The notes under the pieces: model-generated | What the model saw: only the letters and a program-made list of their open reading frames with translations | Databases searched by the model: none | What the model was told of the DNA's origin: nothing | From: Kingdonia uniflora | Taxonomy: Eukaryota; Streptophyta; Magnoliopsida; Ranunculales; Circaeasteraceae | Reading direction: 5' to 3' | NCBI GenBank assembly: GCA_014058105.1 | Contig: JACGCM010001011.1 | Coordinates: 1,307,501 to 1,371,500 of the forward strand | DNA length: 64,000 bases | Position numbers and translations under genes: made by a program | Part shown: positions 1 through 9,800 of the stretch, piece by piece | Numbering within the stretch: the first letter of the stretch is position 1 | Layout of the letters: each line of letters begins with the position of its first letter

Positions 1-242
1 AACCAAACAGTCTTAAAAGGCCTTAATGATAGTATATGGCGGATAATTACATTTGTTCCCAGGATCTGGACTGACTTTTCTACAGATGTGGTGATATTAC
101 ATAGGCACTCATCATCTGTTTGTTTTTTTCGCGTATCTAAAGACGACCAATTTAATTCATCAATTTTGGGGAAGGCACTGGTGTTACGAACAAGTTGCCA
201 AGCTTTATCTAGGCACGTGAAATCTTTTTTTAACCCTGTTTT
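1..242. other. Left flank, probably intron 1 of LOX-A
   Basis: No gene was recognised. The stretch ends in GTTTT (238-242), the 5-bp target-site copy that pairs with GTTTT at 3498-3502 around the retrotransposon. Exon 2 of LOX-A begins at 3869 and nothing here resembles the exon 1 seen in LOX-B, so this is inferred to be intron 1 sequence with exon 1 beyond the window. Confidence 0.5.
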
Positions 243-785
243 TGATCCAGGAGGATTTGACTTTTTAAGAAGTCTATTCGAACAAGTCTGTTCGAATATA
301 CTCTTTTGTATTCGAATAAAGTCTTTTCCTATTCGAATACATTTCAGCCTGATCAGTTTTATTCGAAAAGACTTATTTCTGTTCGAATACAAATCAGCTT
401 GATCAATTTTATTCGAATACAAATTATGTGTATTCGAATATACTTTATTTTATTCGAACATAAACTTATTATGTTTGAACAGAGGCGCGATTCAGCCTTT
501 TTTCCTTTAGGCGGTGATTGTATTTTTGAGGGGTGTTTTGCCTCGAGATGCATTTCTTTTAGTATTTTAAGTTCCCTAGTATATAAAGGGAACTTAGGTT
601 ATTTTCAAGGTTATGTTTTATTTAGGTTAGATCTAGAGAGAGTTCTGAGAGAAGCCTAGGGTTTTTGGAGAGATTCATTGTAATCTACTTCGTTTCTTTT
701 AAGCAATTAAGCTTTATTTTGCCCAATTTTGGTGTTCTTCGCGTTTCTCTACTAACTAAAAGCTTCTCAATCGGATTGTGGATTA
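243..785 (+). repeat. 5' LTR of gypsy copy I
   Basis: 543 bp. It is full of TTCGAA-centred words between about 270 and 480, and has a TATA box at 580-588 set inside an inverted repeat. Compared with the 3' LTR it carries one extra unit of the TTCGAA repeat around 360-410, so the two LTRs have diverged by an indel as well as by point changes. Confidence 0.88.
568..596 (+). promoter_or_regulatory. LTR core promoter: TATA box inside a 10-bp inverted repeat
   Basis: TAAGTTCCCT (568-577) and AGGGAACTTA (587-596) are perfect inverted arms around a TATATAAAG box. The arrangement recurs at 3279-3307, 21657-21683 and 24417-24443. Promoter function is inferred from the TATA box and its position within the LTR. 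Confidence 0.6.
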
Positions 786-787
786 AG

Positions 788-804
788 TGGTATCAATTTT
801 CCAG
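788..804 (+). other. Primer binding site (initiator tRNA-Met type) of gypsy copy I
   Basis: TGGTATCA begins 2 bp after the LTR end. The first eight bases match the usual plant iMet primer site TGGTATCAGAGC; the rest diverges. Gypsy copy II has the same divergent form. Confidence 0.7.
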
Positions 805-833
805 TTACGATCTTCAGGGGTTGATTGTGGTTT

Positions 834-2189
834 ATGGTCTATACACGTGACCATCTCAAGCAAACGAAGGAGAAGCTAGTGAGTCCGTTGAAGATCCATC
901 GCAAACCTAATTCGAAGAAGAATGACGATTTGGAGATGGGTGATCCCCAACGAAAGACTCACGATTTTGGAAGCGACAGTTTCCGCCCTAACTTCTACTG
1001 TAGGTGAGTTAGTGGAGCAGTTGCGTCTCACGAACCTCGCTAAGGCTTTCACTTTGGTGAAACGGTGAGGCCGTTCGAAGAAGAAAGGGGTTATGGAGGT
1101 GGATGATAATGAGGACGTTCCAGTTTTTGATGATTCTAGTGCTGCCGAATCCGACGAGGAGCGATCGGTTATTGGTAAGTCCACGAATCTTTTGCGTAAT
1201 CTTCGTATTGGTTTTAAGATTAAAATTCCGGTATTCGACGGTTCAATCGATGCTGAAATATTGGATAATTGGTTGGATAGGTTAGAGACCTATTTTTTTG
1301 TTTACAGATACTCTAATGCTCAGCAAATATGCTTTGCTACATTGAAATTCGCAAGCCATGCACTCACGTGGTGGAAATTTTATCGGAAACGCCACGATGT
1401 AGGAAGTTTGGGCTGGAAAGAATTTAAGGTTTTAGTGCGAAAATAGTTTTATCCGATTGGGTATGAGCAAGAAAGATGGTATAAATGACACAATTTACGC
1501 CAAAAGTTTGAGCAATCCGTACAGGAGTACACTACGGCGTTTCATAACCAAGCTTTGGTTTTGGACATTGATATGGACGAGTACGAAGTGTTTAGAAAGT
1601 ATACGGGGGGTTTGTCGGAGTCCATTAAGAGAGAGTTGAAGCTCTTTACTGTGGCCAATATCGAGGATGTTACCGTGAAGGCAAGTACTTGAAGAGTGAC
1701 AAAGAAGACGACAAGATCAAGTCGGGGTACAAGTCAAGTTGGAAAAACGAACATAAGGGAGAGGCCAAAGGAGAGGGGTCTTCGTCCAAGGAGTTTCATT
1801 GCAATCATTGTAAGGCGAGTGGACATATTTTCGATTATTGTTGGAAACTTCACCCGGAGCTTAGGTCGAAGGAGGAGAAGCGCAATAAAGAGAAATATGC
1901 ACTAGCCGCTGAGGTTGTTGACCTTTCAGGTTTAGATAAACTGAATCCTAAGCTTACATTTATGTTTCAGCGGACTTTGGCTGCCAAGGAAGAGCGTCGG
2001 GAAGAGCTTTTTCATGTCAGTATTCAGGTAAAACAGAGTTTGGTCAAGGCCATTATGGATCCGAGAAGTCAGAAAAATTTGATTTCTGAGACGTTGGTGA
2101 AGAAGATGGGTTTGGCGACTACAACTCACTCTAAGCTGTATGGTTTGGGGTGGTTTCAGAAAGATGCGGAGGTGATGGTCACAAAGTAG
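834..2189 (+). pseudogene. Retrotransposon gag and protease region, broken (copy I)
   Basis: The reading starts at the ATG at 834 (MVYTRDHLKQ). It holds a retrotransposon-gag core around 1200-1446 (words FDGSIDAEILDNWLDRLETYF and LTWWKF), a CX2CX4HX4C zinc knuckle at about 1798-1845 (CNHCKASGHIFDYC), and a protease-like stretch near 2030-2130 where the usual DxGS has become DPRS. In-frame stops (for example near 1066 and 1446) and frameshifts break it into several open pieces. It is a capsid/nucleocapsid remnant and not an active gene. Confidence 0.75.
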
Positions 2190-2231
2190 TGTATATTCAA
2201 GTTTGCAATTTCTGAGAAGTTTATTGACGAG

Positions 2232-2990
2232 GTGATGTGTGAGGTGGTTCCTTTGGATGTGTGTCAGGTCATCTTGGGTAGCCCTTATCTTTGGGACCGA
2301 GATGCGATTAATTACCGTCGAGCTCGCAAGTATCGCCTTGTGAAGGAGGGAAAAGAGTTCCATATCAATGATTGTAAGGAGCATGCCACTACGTCTAATT
2401 TGGTAACGGCGACTCAGGTGAAGCGGTTGGTTAATGCGAGCGACAAGTTTGTGTTATTGGTGCGACCGGTTCAGGAGGGTACGTCGGCTCGAGTGTTGTC
2501 TCCAATGACAACGTTTTTTAGGCAACAAACCAATTTGGGGAAGTTGCAAGAGGAGGTTGTGGTACATACTGATCACAAACCGTTCCAGTTTTTAGCTACA
2601 CAGTCCAAACTACAGCAAGCTCGCCAGATGAAGGGGCTGTCGTATCTCCAACAATTTCCCGTGATTATACAGTATAAGAAGGGAGTGGACAACAAATTGG
2701 TTGATTGGTTATCTCGACCCCCATTACCAGCTATTTCCACTATGTTGGTTTCTATGCAGATACAGCCTTTTGTTAAGTCAGGTTATGTTGTGGGATATGA
2801 TGATCCTAAAGGGCGTAGTGTGTTTTGCCGAAAGTTGCTGCCAGGGAAGACATGTGGTGGTTTTGAGTCGTTCCGAGTTGGGAAGAAGGGTCAGCTACCT
2901 AGTATGTCGAAGTGGTATCGCAGGGTAATGGGCAGCGCCGCATTTCCACCTTTCCAGCTCCAGCTTGAGCAGGAGCTCAAGGCTCCTAAA
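2232..2990 (+). pseudogene. Protease end joined to RNase H end, RT missing (copy I)
   Basis: The open stretch begins with the post-protease segment (VILGSPYLWDRDAI), then passes within about 80 residues straight into the end of RNase H (HTDHKPFQFL, then VIIQYKKGVDNKLVDWLSRPP). The whole reverse transcriptase is absent and no integrase follows. The same junction is present in copy II at 22360-22740, so the deletion predates the dispersal of these copies. Confidence 0.75.
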
Positions 2991-3001
2991 GGGGGGAGCC
3001 A

Positions 3002-3497
3002 TGATCCAGGAGGATCTAAGTTTTTTTAACTTTTTGAGAAGTCTATTCGAACAGACTTTTACACCCTTTTGTATTCGAATAGAGTCTTTTCCTATTCGAA
3101 TACATTTCAGCCTGATCAGTTTTATTCGAATACAAATTATGTGTATTCGAATACACTTTATTTTATTCGAACAAAAACTTATTCTATACGAAGAGAAACG
3201 CGATTCAGCCTTTTTCCTTTAGGCAGTGATTGTATTTTTGAGGGGTGTTTTGCCTCGAGATGCGTTTCTTTTAGTATTTTAAGTTCCCTGGTATATAAAG
3301 GGAATTTAGGTTATTTTCTAGGTTATGTTTTTTTTAGGTTAGATCTAGAGAGAGTTCTGAGAGAATCCTAGGGTTTTTGGAGAGATTCATTGTAATCTAC
3401 TTCGTTTCTTTTAAGCAATTAAGCTTTATTTTTCCCAATTTTGGTGTTCTTCGTGTTTCTCTACTAACTAAAAGCTTCTCAATCGTATTGTGGATTA
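3002..3497 (+). repeat. 3' LTR of gypsy copy I
   Basis: 496 bp, the same ends as the 5' LTR and one TTCGAA unit shorter. Its TATA box (about 3292-3299) lies some 570 bp upstream of LOX-A exon 2 in the same orientation, so it could in principle start transcripts into the lipoxygenase gene. Confidence 0.88.
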
Positions 3498-3502
3498 GTT
3501 TT

Positions 3503-3868
3503 TGAACCACCGTTGGAGTAAAACTGCATGTAAATGAAATTGTTGACTTTTGTATATTTTTCTTTTACAAAACCTTGGGAGATCTCTTGGATTTCAGGCT
3601 AATTTTCTTGATGTCTGATGACTGTCTTTTTTAACCCTGTTCTTGATGTCTGATGCCTATGTATTAGGCATGTTGCAACATGACCCGATATCCAAATCCA
3701 AAAAATGATCTAAACTGACCGTAATTTGTAGAAACTTTCAATTTTATTGTGCACCTTCTAGTTGGGCCTTTCTGCCTACAATATTAGTTGAAAATATAAC
3801 TTAAGTTTATTTAAACTTAACATTGACCATCTTTTCTTTCTAAAAAGTTATTCATGCTTTATGTGTAG
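3503..3868 (+). other. Remainder of LOX-A intron 1
   Basis: No coding signal. The last 50 bp (CCATCTTTTCTTTCT... then ATGTGTAG) align with the end of LOX-B intron 1 (about 16828-16867), which supports both the acceptor at 3867-3868 and the tandem-duplicate relationship. Confidence 0.7.
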
Positions 3869-6800
3869 AGAATGCGATGCGCGGGAGGCTTGGTCAGGCA
3901 GTCTTCTTGGAGAAGTGGACCATGACTGGTACTTCGGTAGCTATAGGTGAATCAATCTTCAAGCTTACATTTGAATGGGATGCGGACGTTGGGGTTCCAG
4001 GGGCATTCACTGTCAAGAACCTTCACAACAGTGAGTTCTACCTCAAAAGTTTGACACTGGAAGATGTTCCAGGTACGGGTAAGATCCATTTCGTCTGCAA
4101 TTCTTGGATTTACCCAGCCCACCGGTACAAGTACAATCGGATTTTCTTCGCGAACCAGGTTTATACATTGTTGATATATTAACTGTTGCAGATTAACTTT
4201 TCAAAAATAAAATAATAAATGGATATCTAAAGTGTTAACTGTTGCAGAGTTATTTGCCCTGCTATACACCAGAGCCTTTACGCAAGTATAGAAAAGAAGA
4301 ACTTGTGAATCTTAGAGGAAATGGGAGAGGGGAACTCAAGGAGTGGGACCGAGTCTATGACTATGCATACTACAATGATTTAGGTGATCCGGATAAGGGT
4401 CCTCATTCTGCACGTCCTGTTCTTGGAGGGTCTGCAAAATATCCTTACCCTCGTAGGGGGAAAACAGGTAGACTGCCCACAAAGAAAGGTATGCTGTTTG
4501 CTCTACCTTAACTACACATAATAGATATAGGAAATTTATATTTGCAGTAAGGTTATAACCCAGTAATTCTTCTTTTCTTTTCTTGTGAAAAGATAAGTTG
4601 AAAAGCTGTCATTCTTTATATAAATATTCCAATAAAGCCATGAGTCCTCATCTTATATCACTACTCTTTACATCATTTTAAGCAGATCCTGAAACTGAGA
4701 GCAGATTGCCGCTTCTGAGCCTGAACATTTATGTTCCAAGAGATGAACGATTTGGCCATCTGAAGATGTCAGATTTTCTAGCTTATGCTCTAAAATCTCT
4801 TGTTCAAGTGTTGGTTCCAGAACTGAAAGCGATATGTGACAAGACCCCTAACGAATTTGACACTTTTCAAGACGTTTTGAACCTCTATGAAGGAGGTCTT
4901 CAACTACCTAGTGGTCCGTTGAATAAAATTAAGGACATCATTCCCTTTGAAATGCTTAAAGAACTTGTTCGATCAGATGGTGAGAAACTCCTCAAATTTC
5001 CTATGCCGCAAGTGATCAAAGGTAGGCATTCCTATCATTGTTGTTATTCGAGTGATCGATCATAATACAGGCTAATAATCTCTTATGATCTGAAGAAAAA
5101 CGGACCTATATGGTTTGTTAGATATTTTCGTAGGTAATACTCACGTGTCCTTCCATTAACTCTAAGTAATACTGTCCAATTATATTTATATCCTCCACCA
5201 AGTTAATCCAAGAACTTGTCTCTGCCTATCTTATTCTCAACCCAAATGTTTGCTAAAGCTACCGTTGTGCCATTAACTCATCATGTATTTATGAAAAACT
5301 GAAAAAGGCATTGATAAATAACCTACGTAACATGAAAACGACAAAATTTCAACAAAATCCATGTTAGTATCCGACACCGACCATCGGACACATGGGCATA
5401 TGTGACCAGCATATTTTCAAGTACTTTTCTTTCTCCTGCTATGTCTGACAACCCCCTACCAATACAAGACATCGACATGTGTTTCAGTGTCGATTTTACA
5501 TTGCAAATAGCATGTAAGTCCGATGATGACAAAATAACATGTAAGTTGATGACGATAAAAAGTTTACATTTAAAAAGGTCTCAACTTTCAAAATATCCCA
5601 TTTAGTAATTTTACGTAAACCATCTTTCAATATTCATGGTTTAATACTTAAGCAACATGGGCATTCTATGTACACTGCTTTAGTTAGTGGAAATAGAAGT
5701 GTGTATTTTCTCCTATTACCATGTCAAGATTAATCACATAGAAATTATGAAACTGGAATTATTATTAAAATGTTTAATTTGGTTAATGAATTTATTATAT
5801 TCATAATGTTACTAAACGACTTTGCGGAAGCTCAAATTAACTATTCAAATTGAATACTAGGGTTTTAATATTTCATCCAAAAACTCTAACAAGAGAAGTG
5901 AAAAATAATCAAACCCCTAGCATCTATATATAGAGCAAATATAAAAGGTACGTGGCCTCGTGGGTAAATGACCCACGAGGCATGATATATCAACTCTCCC
6001 CTCCTAAGAAGAATTCGACCACGAATTCTATAGTCGTATATAATCATCGTAAAATGTCAGATCTCACGAATTCTATAGTCGTATATAATCATCGTAAAAT
6101 GTCAGATCTATTTGTGCAAGCGACTCTCCTGAAATCCACGAATCATCCTCCTTTGAACGACCAACCCATTATATCAAAAACTCTGTGTCCTGCTGCATCT
6201 AAACGGCTATCTGGTATCTCATTAATCTCGTCAGTCAATTCAATGTCAAGTGAAGGTGTCACTAGTTGTGATGGAATGTCACCATAGAACTGTGTCAGAA
6301 GCTTGACGTTGACAACCTTAGAGCGTGATCCTGGAATGTCAAGCTTATAGGCATTGCCACCAATGCGCTAAATGATGCGATAAGGTCTAGATTTACGCAA
6401 GAGAAGTTTAGACGCCATGCATGTGCGTCGTCCCTTCTCAATATAAAGCATAACCAAGTCCCCTGGTGAAAATATAACCTCTCGTCTATGCCAATCTATC
6501 CTCTCCGTTACTCCCACATAAACATCCGCTAAATGTCGCCGAACCTTCTCATGTATGGCCCGAATGGACTCAGCAGACTCTGCAGCATTGTCAGAAGTAG
6601 GTACTAATTGGGGAATAGGTACTAAATCCAATACAATATCTAGAGAATAGCTCGTCACGATCTGAAAAGGAGATAACCACTATTGACAGAACTATTGAAA
6701 GCAAACTCAACCTGTGAAAGTACAAAATCCCACTCTATAGGTCTATCCACTGTAATACACCGTAGTACATCACCCAAGCTCCGATTAACCACCTCTGTCT

Positions 6801-9800
6801 GTATGAGGTTGAAAAGCTGTGAAAAAATGAATCTTGCAACGTAGTAGTCTTCATATGTCCTCCAAAAATACCTTGTAAACCGTCGATTCCTATTAAAAGT
6901 AATCGACTGTGGCACCCTATGTAAACGTGCCACCTCCCTGACAAATAGCCGAGCTACGTAAGCCACATTTTCCGTCTTAGTGCATGGTATAAAATGCATC
7001 ATTTTGGAAAATCTATCAACAACCACAAAAACCGAGTTGAAACCCTGTGTCTTCGGCAATCCTGTGACAAAGTTCATCAAAACATCTCCAAGGGCTAGAA
7101 GGAATCGGCAAAGGTGTGTAGAGGCCAGTGTTCTGCTCTCTTCCTTTAGCCGTTACGCAAGAGTAACATCTCCGGATAAAAGCATCAACATCCCTACGCA
7201 TAGTGTCCTATAAGTACCTCTCCCGCTGAGTGTCATTGTCTTAATCACCCCGAAATGTCCCCCAAACCCCCAGCATGGATATCGGCAATCAAGCGCTCTC
7301 GCATAGAAGAAACCCGGACACAAAGGGCTGTACCCTTAAATATATACCCATCCTGAACTGCGTAATCCTCGTGAGAACCCTGGTGCTACCCACATGACTC
7401 ATAAATAATCCTAAAATACACATTAGAAGGGTACAATGCACGTAACTCAGAAAACCTAAATACTGAAGAGCGGAGTGTAACCAAGAGATGAGTTGCCCTA
7501 CTGATCTTGTCTACAAACCCGTTTTCCTTACCCTTAATGTGCTGAATGTTAAAATCAAAACTCTGGGTAACTGAACCACTTTGCCTGTGTGTCCAAGTCC
7601 TCTGCTAGCTGTGTATGTGTCGTAGTACGTTATGATCAGAATGAATGACAAACTCCTGGTGAATCAAATAATGTCGCCAATGCTGCAAAGCTCGTACTAC
7701 TGCGAGTAACTCAATATCATATGTGCGGTAGTTGTAGTTCAACTATGCCTCAAATAACTTTTCACTAAAGTAAGCCACCGGCCTCCCAGATTGTGAAAAC
7801 GTAGCACCAATCCCAGTTTTACATGCGTCTGTCGTAACCTCAAAAACTGGCCCTGAAAATTTTGGTAATACAAAGACAAAAGTTGTGGTAAGCTTTTGTT
7901 TGATAAATCAGAATGCTTCATCAGCCTCAGATGTCCACGCAAAAGGCACGTTTCCCATAAGGGAAGTGATCGTGCCATAATACTGTTGAACCCATCTATG
8001 AATCGTCTATAGAATGTAGCCAACCCATGAGACTCCGTACCTATGTCGTTGTGGTAGGGATTGGCCAGTTCCTGATCATATCTACCTTTTCCTCGTCAAC
8101 CATGATCCCCTCTGACATGATAGCGTATCCCAAAAACTGTACGGAATCAACAAGGAAAGAACGCTTCTTTAACCGAAGAAAAAACCGGTGCTGATGTAAG
8201 ACCTCTAAAACTTTCTCTACATGAATAAGATGTTCTTTCTGGGTGTGGCTGTGTATAAGAATATCATTGAAGTAGACCACCATGAACCTTTCTGCAATGT
8301 AGTCACGTATAACCTCTGTCATCAAACGCATGAATTTGGACATAGCATTAGACAGTCCAAAATGCATCACTAACTACTCATATAAACCATCTTTGGTCTT
8401 AAAAACTGTCTTCCACTCATCCCCTGGTCACATACAAATCTGATGGTATTCTCTATTAAAATCAAGTTTGGAGAAAAATCTGGCACCATAGAGATCATTT
8501 ATAATACCCTCTAATCTAGGAATGGGGAATATGTACTTCACTGTGATCTTGTTAACTGCCTGACAATCAATACACATACGGTAACTCTCATCCTTTTTGG
8601 GGACTAAGAGTGCTGGAATTGCCACTGGTGACATGTTCTCCCTTAGAACCCCTTTGGCACATAATGTTGGAATAAGAACAGGGGAAGATGATAAACTATG
8701 ATACAGAGAAGAGATAACAGATAGCTTAAACAATTGTTTTACTGATGCTAACTAAACTGAGTACAAAAGCTGATTACTCCACCTATTTATAATGAAAAAC
8801 AGCACACCACAATCTCCTACTAACCTGCAACTACCATAAAGGAATATGACTCAATAAGACTAGGACTTCTTCTAATATCTAGCTAACAAACTCATGAACC
8901 AGTAAACCACTAACACCCCACTAACAAGTTAAACACTAACAATGCATCAATTCTTATCACATAATTCTGCGACCTGTCTCTGTAACTCTACATGCTCCGC
9001 TGGGGCCATGCGATAATGAAGCAAATTAGACAGAGGCGCCCCTGGAATCAAATCGATGTTGTGCTGAATATCTCGTAACGGAGGTAACTCTGGCTCCTGG
9101 AAGACGTTTGGAAATCGATCAAGAAGCGGCCGTAACTCGTCAGGAACCGAGGTAGGGGCGGTAGACATTGTACAGACCAACGCTTAAGCAAGTCCATGTT
9201 TCCTTCCCTTTGCTATGAAACTAACATACGAACTGGAGTCTCTCCTGGTGGTAGACCCACCCATCTATACCTGATGCCTTTCCACATGAATACATAGACA
9301 TTAGCCCGCCCGATATGGATTGCGTTCATCTCCCACTGCCAAGACCTACCCAAAAATAAATGACAAACATCCATCTTGATAACGGTACATAAGATGGATT
9401 CTTCATATTCTCTCATCTTAATCTTCACACGCGTACGGTAGAACACTAATATCTCCCCTTGCTGACCATCCTTCTGTAGCCAACTCAACGTGGTAACCTT
9501 GGGGTGAGGCATTAGGTTGAGGCGTAGTTTATTCGCTATGCTCTCAGATATGAGGTTATCCGTTGACCCTCCGTCTATAATAGTATCAAATCCCTTCCCT
9601 TGAGCCTCTACTCGTGTGCAGAATAGTGTATGCTTCTTCCAGTACTCGTTGATCCCCGGACTACTAGCATCACTCTTTGTTAGTGACCCACATAAAGTGA
9701 GCGCTCTCTGTGGTACTCACCGCCTTACTCATTGGTGTGGTAAAGGATCCAACACGATCATCCTTTCGGGTATCACCCTTACGTCTTCTAATTCCGTCGT

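Larger units (their letters stand above)
243..3497 (+). mobile_element. Non-autonomous gypsy-type LTR retrotransposon, copy I
   Basis: Two direct LTRs (243-785 and 3002-3497) begin TGATCCAGGAGGAT and end TGTGGATTA, and are flanked by a perfect 5-bp duplication, GTTTT. A primer binding site matching the 3' end of initiator tRNA-Met (TGGTATCA) follows the 5' LTR by 2 bp. A purine tract (AAAGGGGGGAGCC) precedes the 3' LTR. Inside are a broken gag with a zinc knuckle, a degenerate protease, then a direct jump to the end of RNase H. Reverse transcriptase and integrase are absent, so movement would have to rely on proteins of another element. It lies in sense orientation in what is inferred to be intron 1 of LOX-A. 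Confidence 0.88.

Noticed and set aside
270..480. TTCGAA arrays as heat-shock elements, as in heat-activated copia elements
   Set aside because: Heat-shock elements need GAA and TTC units separated by two bases; here TTC and GAA are directly joined, so the spacing does not fit.
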